From Neobacillus citreus (GTDB taxonomy: Bacteria; Bacillota; Bacilli; Bacillales; Cytobacillaceae): a stretch of DNA of 33,999 nucleotides. The translations under genes and the position numbers were made by a program. Under the pieces are notes generated by a model that saw only the letters and a program-made list of their open reading frames with translations, searched no databases and was not told where the DNA came from. This document shows, piece after piece, positions 25,587 to 32,732 of this stretch (its first letter is position 1; each line of letters starts with the position of its first letter). The DNA is taken from assembly GCF_018343545.2 (NCBI RefSeq), contig NZ_JAGYPE020000004.1, positions 1-33,999 of the forward strand, given 5' to 3'.

Positions 25587-26711
25587 TTGAATTCTAAATT
25601 TAAAGCTTTGTTTGAGTCGTTTACTTTACCATGTGGTGTTGAATTGAAAAACCGGATAGTGATGGCACCGATGACTAATTTTTCATCGAACGAGGATGGG
25701 ACGGTTTCGGATTCCGAAGTTAAATATTATGCAAGGCGGTCTGGCGGTGTAGGAATGGTGGTCACTGCTTGTACATATGTTACTGCAAATGGTAAGGGGT
25801 TTAATGGAGAATTTGGCGCTGATTCTGATGAATTAATCCCCAGTTTACGACAACTGGCCATAGGTATTAAAGAGCAGGGTGCTAAAGCTGTATTGCAAAT
25901 TTTCCATGGCGGGAGGCAAGTTCCTCCTCAATTAGTGCCAAATGGTGATGTTGTTAGTGCTAGTGCCATTCCGTCTGAAGGGGCAGGGAAGCCTGTTCCT
26001 AGAGAACTGCCGGAAGAAGAAATTGAAGCCATTATTAAAGCATTTGGGGAAACAACTAGAAGGGCCATCGAAGCAGGATTTGATGGTGTTGAAATCCATG
26101 GGGCAAATGGCTATCTTATTCAGCAATTCTTTTCTCCGCATGCCAATCGCCGGGAGGACCGATGGGGCGGCAGCATTGAAAAGAGATTGACCTTTCCACT
26201 GGCAATTGTCGATGAAGTGAAAAGGGTTGTTGCCGAAAATACAAATGAACCTTTCATTGTCGGCTACCGCTTTTCACCGGAAGAACCAGAAACACCTGGG
26301 ATTACGATGGCAGATACTTTGGTGTTAATCGATGCGCTGGCGGATAAAAACCTTGATTACCTTCATGTTTCATTAAATGATTTCTGGTCAAAGCCAAAAA
26401 GAGGCGTGGACGATTCTCGGGCTCGAATCGAAATTATACAGGAACGCGTTGGAAGTAAGGTACCTGTAATCGGTGTTGGCTCACTTTATTCTGCAGACGA
26501 TGTCCTCCGTGCAAAGGATACTGGGATACCACTTATTGCAATGGGTCGGGAATTAATTATTGATCCAGATTGGGTTCAAAAGGTTGCAGAAGGCAAGGAA
26601 GATGAAATAGTAACAAAAATTGACAAAGGAAAGCAGGAGGAATTAATGGTTCCAGACCCATTGTGGCAAGCTATCATCCATACTCCTGGCTGGTTTCCGG
26701 GAATTGAATAG
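25587..26711 (+). CDS. Old yellow enzyme family NADH:flavin oxidoreductase
   Basis: The 374-residue flavin oxidoreductase has a TIM-barrel OYE domain. It shows KNRIVMAPMTNF, YYARRSGGVGMVVTACTYV, VLQIFHGGRQ (His/Gln near the flavin), FDGVEIHGANGYLIQQFF with the HGAN substrate-binding pair, SPHANRREDRWGGS, and the FMN phosphate loop VIGVGSLYS...IAMGRELIID. Members reduce C=C bonds of enones or nitro compounds with NAD(P)H. The start is uncertain. TTG 25587 follows GGGGGA and gives NSKFKALFE, the N-terminus I expect for the family. ATG 25551 and ATG 25521 (inside a REP) would add 12 and 22 residues. It has a terminator of its own. Confidence 0.9.
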   Translation: MNSKFKALFESFTLPCGVELKNRIVMAPMTNFSSNEDGTVSDSEVKYYARRSGGVGMVVTACTYVTANGKGFNGEFGADSDELIPSLRQLAIGIKEQGAKAVLQIFHGGRQVPPQLVPNGDVVSASAIPSEGAGKPVPRELPEEEIEAIIKAFGETTRRAIEAGFDGVEIHGANGYLIQQFFSPHANRREDRWGGSIEKRLTFPLAIVDEVKRVVAENTNEPFIVGYRFSPEEPETPGITMADTLVLIDALADKNLDYLHVSLNDFWSKPKRGVDDSRARIEIIQERVGSKVPVIGVGSLYSADDVLRAKDTGIPLIAMGRELIIDPDWVQKVAEGKEDEIVTKIDKGKQEELMVPDPLWQAIIHTPGWFPGIE

Positions 26712-26720
26712 AAGTAGATT

Positions 26721-26748
26721 AAGTATCCTTTATTAGGATACTTTTTTA
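26721..26748 (+). terminator. Terminator of the old yellow enzyme gene
   Basis: AAGTATCC (26721-26728) pairs with GGATACTT (26736-26743) across a TTTATTA loop and runs into TTTTTTAAT, nine bases after the stop. Confidence 0.85.
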
Positions 26749-26777
26749 ATATATCTTATAGTTGTATAGGTAAAATA

Positions 26778-26786
26778 TGGTATAAT
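26778..26786 (+). promoter_or_regulatory. Extended -10 promoter of the membrane protein gene
   Basis: TGGTATAAT (TG at 26778-26779, TATAAT at 26781-26786) is an extended -10 element located 27 bases before the start. Upstream -35 matches are poor (TTATAG with a 19-base spacer), as is usual for extended -10 promoters. Confidence 0.5.
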
Positions 26787-26812
26787 GAAAGAAAAAGGAA
26801 AGAGGTACTTTT

Positions 26813-27847
26813 ATGGTTTTAAAAAGAACCTTGAACCGCAATTCGCTGCTGATTCTGCTGTTATTAGTGTTGAGTGCGAATTATTCCTTGTACCATACAA
26901 CATTGGGAATTCAAATATTGCCTGAACAACCGAATATCATCGTTGCTGCTTCCATGGTAGACTTAGCGTTAATTTCACCGATTTTATTTTTGGTGTGGAA
27001 ACGAAAAATGAATTGGAAAAACCTGTTTGTGGGGATAGCAGGCGGACTTATTCTGGTGCGCTACCTCATACCGATGGAGTATTTGGCACCATTCGAGGCT
27101 GTCACGTGGGCTGGGTTTGCCGTTGAAGGCGGACTATTGTTGTTATTGTTTTTGGTTCTTGTCTCGTTGTTCAAATATATGCCAAACATTGTAAGTTCTG
27201 TTAAAAGAAGTTCCCTACCGGTTATCTTTTCTTTTTCAAAAGCTGTGGATCAAGAGGTTAAGCCATATCCAATTATTCGTATCATTTGTTCAGAAATACT
27301 CATGTTTTACTATGCGTTCGCATCTTGGAAAAAGAAACAACAGCTTGGTCCGAATGCATTTACGTTACATCAAAAATCGAGTTTGATTGCGATGCAAGTG
27401 ATGCTGATTCACGCGACGGTTATTGAAATGGCTGGGCTTCATTGGTTGTTTCATGAAAAGTCTGTGATTCTATCAATAATTTTACTCGTACTTAATATTT
27501 ACACAGTTATTTTCTTTTTAGGTGATATCCAAGCCGTTCGCCATAATCCCTTGCTTGTCACTGAAGAAGGTATGTACATTTCCCTCGGATTAATGAAACG
27601 AATGGAAATAAAGTGGGGCGATGTTGAAGAAGTTATCGAGGCGCCATTGGTTGGAAAACGTCCTAAGTATACAATCGAATTCATTGCTCGTGACTTTGAA
27701 GAAGTAAAGCCTGACGTCATATTGAAATTAAAATACCCAGCCGAAGCAACATTAATTATGGGAATCAAAAAAAAATATTCACAAGTAGCAATTCGCGTAG
27801 ACGAACCAACCAGATTTATAAATGTTTTAAAAGAATATGTGAAATGA
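26813..27847 (+). CDS. Membrane protein with a PH-like cytoplasmic tail
   Basis: The 344-residue protein has about six hydrophobic segments: roughly 10-28, 38-60, 68-86, 94-122, 190-212 and 218-240. Its C-terminal soluble domain (about 245-344) begins NPLLVTEEGMYISLG and has IKWGDVEEVIEAP, a pattern like bacterial PH-like domains, where a beta sandwich reads TEEG...W.DI. GAAAGAGG precedes ATG 26813. The family is not recognised. Its stop codon TGA is the first three bases of a REP-like repeat. A role in membrane stress or transport is a guess, so none is assigned. Confidence 0.75.
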   Translation: MVLKRTLNRNSLLILLLLVLSANYSLYHTTLGIQILPEQPNIIVAASMVDLALISPILFLVWKRKMNWKNLFVGIAGGLILVRYLIPMEYLAPFEAVTWAGFAVEGGLLLLLFLVLVSLFKYMPNIVSSVKRSSLPVIFSFSKAVDQEVKPYPIIRIICSEILMFYYAFASWKKKQQLGPNAFTLHQKSSLIAMQVMLIHATVIEMAGLHWLFHEKSVILSIILLVLNIYTVIFFLGDIQAVRHNPLLVTEEGMYISLGLMKRMEIKWGDVEEVIEAPLVGKRPKYTIEFIARDFEEVKPDVILKLKYPAEATLIMGIKKKYSQVAIRVDEPTRFINVLKEYVK

Positions 27848-27914
27848 TGCATGGGGACGGTTCTCATGCATCATTTATTTTATGAATGAGGCACAAGAAC
27901 CGTCCCCATGCTTC
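27845..27914. repeat. REP-like inverted doublet, copies 4 and 5
   Basis: Copy 4 (27845-27873) reads on the minus strand, with perfect ends and core GGGGACGGTTCT. Copy 5 (27887-27914, slightly truncated) reads on the plus strand with AGAACCGTCCCC. Twelve or more core bases pair, so the doublet can fold into one long hairpin around an AT-rich loop. Copy 4 begins with the TGA stop of the membrane protein gene. Confidence 0.8.
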
Positions 27915-27980
27915 TTCTTAGCCCGGTTTACGCATATAATGAGTGGGAATGGACTCATCATTAAACAGGAGGGGATGATG

Positions 27981-28445
27981 ATGAAATTTACGGTTCAATA
28001 TATTCCGCTTGATAAAATCAAGCCGGACTTTTCGACGAAGATGACAGAGCACATGAAGAGGCTGCAGAGATTTATGTGGGATTGTATGTTTGTGTTGGTG
28101 GTAAGAAAAAGCAGGAAAGATGGCAGCTATATTATTGTCAGTGGGCAGGAGCGCTTCGAAAGCCTCAAGAAACATACAAAAAGTATTTACGCGCCGTGTA
28201 TTGTAGACAAAAGCACTTCCTCTGATATTAAATCGTGGTTTCATCGTTTGCTTAAAAAGCAGCCCCTGGATGATTTTCCTTTCACACCAAAAAGCTGGTC
28301 GATTGTCCGCTCCTTTCTAAAAAAAGAACCTCGTTTCAAGCAACTAACCCGCTCCCAACAAATCAGAGTCCTTATCTTGGCTGTAAAGTACAAAAAAACC
28401 GTAGTTTACTCAATGAGAACCATGGTAGACGAAATCTTAAAATGA
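27981..28445 (+). CDS. ParB/sulfiredoxin-fold hypothetical protein
   Basis: A 154-residue basic protein. Its N-terminal half (about 4-85) starts YIPLDKIKPD and has IIVSGQERFESLKKH, the short motif by which ParB-N/sulfiredoxin-fold proteins recognise nucleotides. The rest is helical and Lys/Arg-rich (WFHRLLKKQ, SFLKKEPRFKQLTRSQQ) and could bind DNA or RNA. AGGAGGGG at 27967-27974 is followed by three ATGs in a row. The third (27981) has the best spacing. An upstream frame start at 27882 lies inside a REP. The gene is enclosed on both sides by REP doublets and its stop TGA is the first triplet of the next one. Function unknown. Confidence 0.65.
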   Translation: MKFTVQYIPLDKIKPDFSTKMTEHMKRLQRFMWDCMFVLVVRKSRKDGSYIIVSGQERFESLKKHTKSIYAPCIVDKSTSSDIKSWFHRLLKKQPLDDFPFTPKSWSIVRSFLKKEPRFKQLTRSQQIRVLILAVKYKKTVVYSMRTMVDEILK

Positions 28446-28505
28446 TGCATGGGGACGGTTCTCTTGCCTCAGTTTTCCTGAGGTGAGGCAAAAGAACTGT
28501 CCTCG
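28443..28505. repeat. REP-like inverted doublet, copies 6 and 7
   Basis: Copy 6 (28443-28471) on the minus strand and copy 7 (28484-28505, truncated) on the plus strand. Nineteen bases from 28453 pair with 28484-28502 with two mismatches, around a 12-base spacer, forming a large hairpin. It lies between the convergent ParB-like and phosphatase genes, so it may serve as a shared transcription end. Confidence 0.8.
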
Positions 28506-28509
28506 TTTT

Positions 28510-28968
28510 TTAATTTTCTGCAAGGATTCTCTCAAGTAAAGCCCGGCATCCTTCTAAAACAAGCTGGTAGGTTTCTTGAAAATCACCTGTATAGTAAGGA
28601 TCCGGAACATCTTTTTTGTGTTCAGTTAGGTCGAGAAGACGGATGATTTTTGGATGTTTTGGCTTTCCTGTAATTTCGTAAATGTTTCTTGTGTTGCTTT
28701 CATCCATGCCGATGATGTAGTCGAATTTTTCAAAGTCGTCTTTTGTTAATTGACGTCCGACAAGGCCCTCCGAGGAAATGTTATATTTCTTTAAGATTCC
28801 CAAGGTTCCTTTATGGGGTGGGGATCCGATATGCCATGAACTTGTTGCAGCGGAATCTACAGTAATTTTGTTAGACAGATTTTCTTTTTTCAGTAAGTCA
28901 CGAAACACAGCCTCAGCCATCGGTGATCGGCAAATGTTTCCCAGACAGACGAATAAAACGTTAATCAT
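28510..28968 (-). CDS. Low-molecular-weight protein tyrosine phosphatase
   Basis: The 152-residue cytosolic phosphatase removes phosphate from protein tyrosine (or arginine, as YwlE does). The catalytic loop CLGNICRSPMAEAVF (C-X5-R-S) is at residues 7-21 and the general acid lies in VPDPYYTGDF near residue 120. The length agrees with B. subtilis YfkJ and YwlE; the sequence style is closer to YfkJ. AAAGGAG upstream of ATG 28968 fixes the start. An earlier frame start at 29019 lacks a site. It is the only minus-strand gene in the host part and converges on the ParB-like gene. Confidence 0.95.
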   Translation of the reverse strand: MINVLFVCLGNICRSPMAEAVFRDLLKKENLSNKITVDSAATSSWHIGSPPHKGTLGILKKYNISSEGLVGRQLTKDDFEKFDYIIGMDESNTRNIYEITGKPKHPKIIRLLDLTEHKKDVPDPYYTGDFQETYQLVLEGCRALLERILAEN

Positions 28969-29019
28969 GTTATGAGCTCCTTTGGTTAATCTTTGCAAGT
29001 CGTTACCTAATACCGACAA

Positions 29020-29353
29020 TTCTAAGAATATTATATTTTAGGATTATTGAAAAGTAGAAGTGTTCATGTTCCCCGGAACCAGTTCCGCAAAAATATACGT
29101 GATAAAAAATGTAGATTGGAACTACAAGTAAATTCTCCTCAAAAATCTAACACAAACCAAGAAACTCCTTAAAACCTGCTTCGTACATTCTCCCGAGTGA
29201 GGCATAAGAACCGTCCACATGCCTCATTTAATAGTCTTATTGAGCCATTCACATTCTTTTTTTCCTCCTTTAATATTAAATAGGAAACTATTAAAATATA
29301 TGGCCATTTGTGTCATTTTCTGTCACCTCAGTTGTTTTTGGAGGAGGATTCTT
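29020..29353. other. Divergent intergenic stretch with one REP copy
   Basis: The 334 bases between the phosphatase and the J-domain protein hold no gene. A TATAAT on the minus strand near 29030-29035 may serve the phosphatase. GGAAC-CA-GTTCC near 29078-29089 is a small palindrome. A REP-like copy lies at 29198-29226. Confidence 0.4.
29198..29226. repeat. REP-like palindrome, copy 8
   Basis: TGAGGCAT...AGAACCGTCCACATGCCTCA. The ends are TGAGGCAT/ATGCCTCA where most copies have TGATGCAT/ATGCATCA, a compensated change on both arms that keeps the palindrome. Confidence 0.8.
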
Positions 29354-30148
29354 GTGAATACTGATCAAGCTTTTGAGTTGTTAAAGAGTGCTGGAGTTCC
29401 GGATGAGCTTAGTATTCAGACGGTTAGACGTTGGATGCGGGAGCGAAAAATCAGGTTTGAAGGGAAGCAAAGGCTCTCCAAAACAGAGTACATACTGGAA
29501 GATACGGATCAAGCCTTTGACCTATTAAAGGATGCAGGTGTTGCTTCAAATATCGGTATTCAACTAGTCAAACGCTGGTATAATGAAGGGAAGATTCATA
29601 GACTAGGGAATGTGGACCAAATCAAGGAATACCTATCTACCCAGCCCAAATTGCCAGCTTTTGAAGACAGACCTTCCGATATGACGATTCGTGAGCTGAA
29701 AGTAAAACTTAAAGCACAGGATGAGCAAATCAAAGGGATTCAAGAGCTTCACCAAACTTCTGTAAAGGCGATGAGTCAGCAACGGGACAAACTGCAAAAG
29801 GAAATCGCTAGCCTTAAAAATGAGAATACTGAATTGCAAATGGAAACCAAGCAGGTTTTAAAGGAAAATATCGAGCTTCGCAAGGAATTGTTAAGACTTA
29901 AAGAAGAGCTCTCGAAACAAGGTAGAGGAGAAGAGGAAAAAATCCAATACCAATCTGCACCACATTCTATTCCGCAAGATTTTCGTAGAAGACTAGGACT
30001 CTCCAAGACGGCCAATCCAAAAGAAGTGCTAGTCGGATTTAAAAAATTATTAATAGAAACACACCCCGACCATGGCGGCAGCGCAAAAGCCTTCCATTAC
30101 ATAAAAACAGACTATGATCAATTTAAAAACAGTATAAAAGGTAACTAA
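29354..30148 (+). CDS. Double-HTH, coiled-coil, J-domain protein
   Basis: A 264-residue cytosolic protein. Two related HTH-like modules stand at about 1-36 (DQAFELLKSAGVPDELSIQ, then VRRWMRERKI) and 52-87 (DQAFDLLKDAGVASNIGIQ, then VKRWYNEGKI), reminiscent of MerR/excisionase-type HTH. A coiled coil covers about 112-190. A C-terminal J domain (about 205-262) has the HPD motif at 237-239 and FHYIKTDYDQFK as its last helix. GTG 29354 is used because GGAGGAGG ends six bases before it. A frame start at 29219 sits in a REP copy. J domains stimulate DnaK, so this may bring DnaK to DNA. I know no characterised homologue. Confidence 0.75.
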   Translation: MNTDQAFELLKSAGVPDELSIQTVRRWMRERKIRFEGKQRLSKTEYILEDTDQAFDLLKDAGVASNIGIQLVKRWYNEGKIHRLGNVDQIKEYLSTQPKLPAFEDRPSDMTIRELKVKLKAQDEQIKGIQELHQTSVKAMSQQRDKLQKEIASLKNENTELQMETKQVLKENIELRKELLRLKEELSKQGRGEEEKIQYQSAPHSIPQDFRRRLGLSKTANPKEVLVGFKKLLIETHPDHGGSAKAFHYIKTDYDQFKNSIKGN

Positions 30149-30154
30149 ACAACC

Positions 30155-30188
30155 ACCCGCCATTTAAAGATGCGGGTTATTTTTTTTG
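30155..30188 (+). terminator. Terminator of the J-domain gene
   Basis: ACCCGC (30155-30160) pairs with GCGGGT (30172-30177) across an 11-base loop, followed by TATTTTTTTT. It lies seven bases after the stop. Confidence 0.85.
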
Positions 30189-30329
30189 CGGTAGCGAACA
30201 TCAGCCGCTAGACTGTTTTAAATAAAAATTCAAAAATTGCTCGATTGTATAATTAAAAGAAAATTGCTATTATTTAATCAAATCAAAGAAAACGCTAACA
30301 ATGATTCTTCGAAAAAGGAGCGATCGCAG

Positions 30330-31544
30330 GTGTTTCATTTCACTGAAAGTGACGAACAACGAAGAATGATCAATAAAGCGGAAGAAATAATGGAAGAGCA
30401 TGTATTTCCTAATGAAAAATACATGGTTCCACATCGTGGGCTGCCGGATGAAATTTTAAAGCCCCTGCAGAAGGTTGTGAAGGAAAATGGCTTATGGGCG
30501 GCCCATTTGCCGAAGGAATACGGCGGAATGGGTATGGGATTCGTTTCTTTAGGACTGCTGTCAGAAGTAATCGGTCAAAGCGCGCTTGGCCCCTACGTGT
30601 TTGGATCGATGGCACCTGACGCCGGTAATGCCGAAATTTTAGTCCACGCAGCGACTGAGGAACAAAAGGAAAAATATTTAAAGCCGCTAGCAAACTATGA
30701 TATCCGCTCCTGTTTTGCCATGACCGAACCGGAAGTATCAGGTTCTGATCCGAGAACATTAAAAGGGAAGGCTGTCAAAGAGGGGGATGATTGGGTCATT
30801 AACGCCAATAAATGGTACACAACAGGAGCAGAGGGGGCAGCATTTGCAATCGCCATGGTGGTGACCGATCCTGATGCAGACCCATACCACCGAACAAGCC
30901 TATTCATCGTCGATACCGATAACCCGGGCTTTAAAATTATTCGTGAAGTCCCGGTTTTAGGTGATCATTATGTCGGCGGACACTGTGAGGTTCATTTTCA
31001 TAACTGTCGTGTTCCGGAGAAAAGTTTGCTCGGAAAACGGGGTGAAGGCTTTAAGCTTGCCCAGCTGCGCTTAGGTCCCGGACGAATAACTCACGCCATG
31101 CGCTGGATCGGGGTTGCCCGTCGCTCCTTAAATGAAATGCTGGCATATGCATTAACGAAAAAAGACGGCCAGCAAAGACTCGCAGACTCGCAACTTATCC
31201 AAAACTACATCGCCGATTGTGAAGCAGAAATACAGGCTTCAAGACTGCTGACGCTGCACGCCGCTTGGAAAATGGACCAGGGTGATGAAGCACGCAAAGA
31301 AGTATCCCTCATCAAGTTTTACGGGGCACAGGTTTTGAACAATGTGATTGACCGGGCGATTCAAACTCTAGGAATGTACGGATTAACACCAAACACTCCG
31401 CTCGAAAGTCTTTACCGAGAAGCAAGGGCCGCCCGCATCTATGATGGTGCCGATGAAGTCCACCGGATGGTAGTAGCCAGACAGGTATTAAAGGAGTATC
31501 AAGCAAAGGAGAGATTGAATGAGCCAGCAGCAGTCCAAAAATAA
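30330..31544 (+). CDS. Acyl-CoA dehydrogenase, ACAD10/ACAD11-like
   Basis: The 404-residue flavoenzyme oxidises acyl-CoA at the alpha-beta bond. The fold is clear: helical N-terminal domain, CFAMTEPEVSGSDP at the FAD site, beta domain with WVINANKWYTTGAEGA, then helical C-terminal domain with LGPGRITHAMRW and TLGMYGLTPNTPLESLYREA. The closing RIYDGADEVHRMVVARQVL has Asp where short- and medium-chain enzymes have Glu (YEGT). Human ACAD11 also has an Asp at this place, as I recall. GTG 30330 is used because AAAAAGGAG precedes it. The upstream start at 30237 has none. It overlaps the kinase gene by 26 bases. Confidence 0.92.
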   Translation: MFHFTESDEQRRMINKAEEIMEEHVFPNEKYMVPHRGLPDEILKPLQKVVKENGLWAAHLPKEYGGMGMGFVSLGLLSEVIGQSALGPYVFGSMAPDAGNAEILVHAATEEQKEKYLKPLANYDIRSCFAMTEPEVSGSDPRTLKGKAVKEGDDWVINANKWYTTGAEGAAFAIAMVVTDPDADPYHRTSLFIVDTDNPGFKIIREVPVLGDHYVGGHCEVHFHNCRVPEKSLLGKRGEGFKLAQLRLGPGRITHAMRWIGVARRSLNEMLAYALTKKDGQQRLADSQLIQNYIADCEAEIQASRLLTLHAAWKMDQGDEARKEVSLIKFYGAQVLNNVIDRAIQTLGMYGLTPNTPLESLYREARAARIYDGADEVHRMVVARQVLKEYQAKERLNEPAAVQK

Positions 31545-32571
31545 GATAACCGAAGTGAACTGGGAAAAGGTTGAGCAATATCTCAAGCAAGAAATTCCAG
31601 TAATAAGTGACGAACCAATTCAATACAAGGCGTTTTCAGCTGGGTATTCAAACTTAACATATTTTATCACCATTGGGAAGTGGCAGGCTGTTTTAAGAAG
31701 ACCGCCGTTTGGCGCTATACCGCCAAAAGCACATGATATGAAAAGGGAATTTGATGTTCTTGAAAAATTAAACCGCGTTTTCCCAATGGCTCCAAAGCCC
31801 TACTTGTACTGCGAGGATTCAGAGATCATGGAGCGTCACTTCTATGTGATGGAGAAAAAAGAAGGTGTGGTCCTTGATGATTCGCTACCTGATGCATTTA
31901 AAAACAGGGAAGATACGGGCCTACTCGTTTCCCATGCCGTGGTCGATACCTTGGTCCAGCTCCATGCTGTGGATTATGAAGCAGCCGGCCTACAGAATTT
32001 CGGTTATCCGGACGGGTACTTAAGCCGTCAGGTGCATGGCTGGATCAAACGATTCCATAACTCGAAAACGGATGATATCCCTTCTGTTGACACTTTAGAA
32101 AAATGGCTAATTGACAATATTCCTCCTTCACCCGCACCAACGATTGTTCACAATGATTTTAAATTAAATAATATGATGTTTTCCTCTAATAACCCGGGAG
32201 AAGTCGTCGGCGTCTTTGATTGGGAATTGAGTACCATCGGAGATCCGTTAACGGATTTGGCATCCGCGATCGCCTACTGGACACAGCCTGATGAGGAGAA
32301 CAGTGGATTGACTTCCGTTACCACCAACCCCGGCTTCCTTTCCAGAAAAGAAATGCTGGAGCGGTATGCACAGAAAAGCGGCCGGGACATCTCCAATATT
32401 GATTATTATCTAACGTTTGCTTTTTATAAAATTGCTGTCATCCTTCAGCAACTTTATTATCGCTGGAGTATTGGCGAAGCACCAGATGAACGCTTTGGCA
32501 AATTGGATACTGGCATTAAGAACCTGCTAAATATGGCGGCAAAAGCCCAAAGGAAAGAACTTTTGCGATAA
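31519..32571 (+). CDS. APH-family kinase, ACAD10/11 N-domain-like
   Basis: The 350-residue kinase of the aminoglycoside phosphotransferase family has a small N-lobe (about 25-100, SAGYSNLTYFITIGKWQAVLRR). The catalytic motif HNDFKLNNMMF (HxDxxxxN) lies near 210-220 and the metal-binding FDWELSTIGDPLTDLA near 232-247. AAAGGAGA precedes ATG 31519, inside the end of the dehydrogenase gene. In animals the same two domains are fused in ACAD10/ACAD11, where the kinase is reported to phosphorylate 4-hydroxyacyl-CoA before its oxidation. By analogy this pair could break down hydroxy fatty acids. Antibiotic resistance is unlikely in this setting. Confidence 0.9.
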   Translation: MSQQQSKNKITEVNWEKVEQYLKQEIPVISDEPIQYKAFSAGYSNLTYFITIGKWQAVLRRPPFGAIPPKAHDMKREFDVLEKLNRVFPMAPKPYLYCEDSEIMERHFYVMEKKEGVVLDDSLPDAFKNREDTGLLVSHAVVDTLVQLHAVDYEAAGLQNFGYPDGYLSRQVHGWIKRFHNSKTDDIPSVDTLEKWLIDNIPPSPAPTIVHNDFKLNNMMFSSNNPGEVVGVFDWELSTIGDPLTDLASAIAYWTQPDEENSGLTSVTTNPGFLSRKEMLERYAQKSGRDISNIDYYLTFAFYKIAVILQQLYYRWSIGEAPDERFGKLDTGIKNLLNMAAKAQRKELLR

Positions 32572-32602
32572 AAAGGGCTTTAATTAAGTGTAGCCGACAC
32601 AC

Positions 32603-32700
32603 TATTAGCGGATTTTACGGGCTATTAGCGAATTTAACGGTTTTATTAGCGATTTTTGTAAGTTTATTAGCGAATTACAACCATCTATTAGCGAATTGAA
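32603..32700. repeat. TATTAGCG array with a 21-bp period
   Basis: TATTAGCG occurs five times, at 32603, 32623, 32644, 32665 and 32686: spacings 20, 21, 21, 21. Each copy is followed by a GATTT/AATT-like word (GATTTTA, AATTTAA, ATTTTTG, AATTACA, AATTGAA). It fills the gap between the kinase and the second dehydrogenase gene, and two turns of B-DNA separate the copies. Confidence 0.75.
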
Positions 32701-32732
32701 AAATATCAATCTTTCGTAAAGAAGTGAGACTC

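Noticed and set aside
31519..32571. Aminoglycoside resistance gene
   Set aside because: The APH fold is present, but it overlaps an acyl-CoA dehydrogenase gene and matches the ACAD10/11 domain layout, which fits lipid breakdown better.
32603..32700. Reading the TATTAGCG array as a CRISPR
   Set aside because: Repeat words are 8 bases with 12-13 base spacers, far too short. The array has no leader or cas genes.
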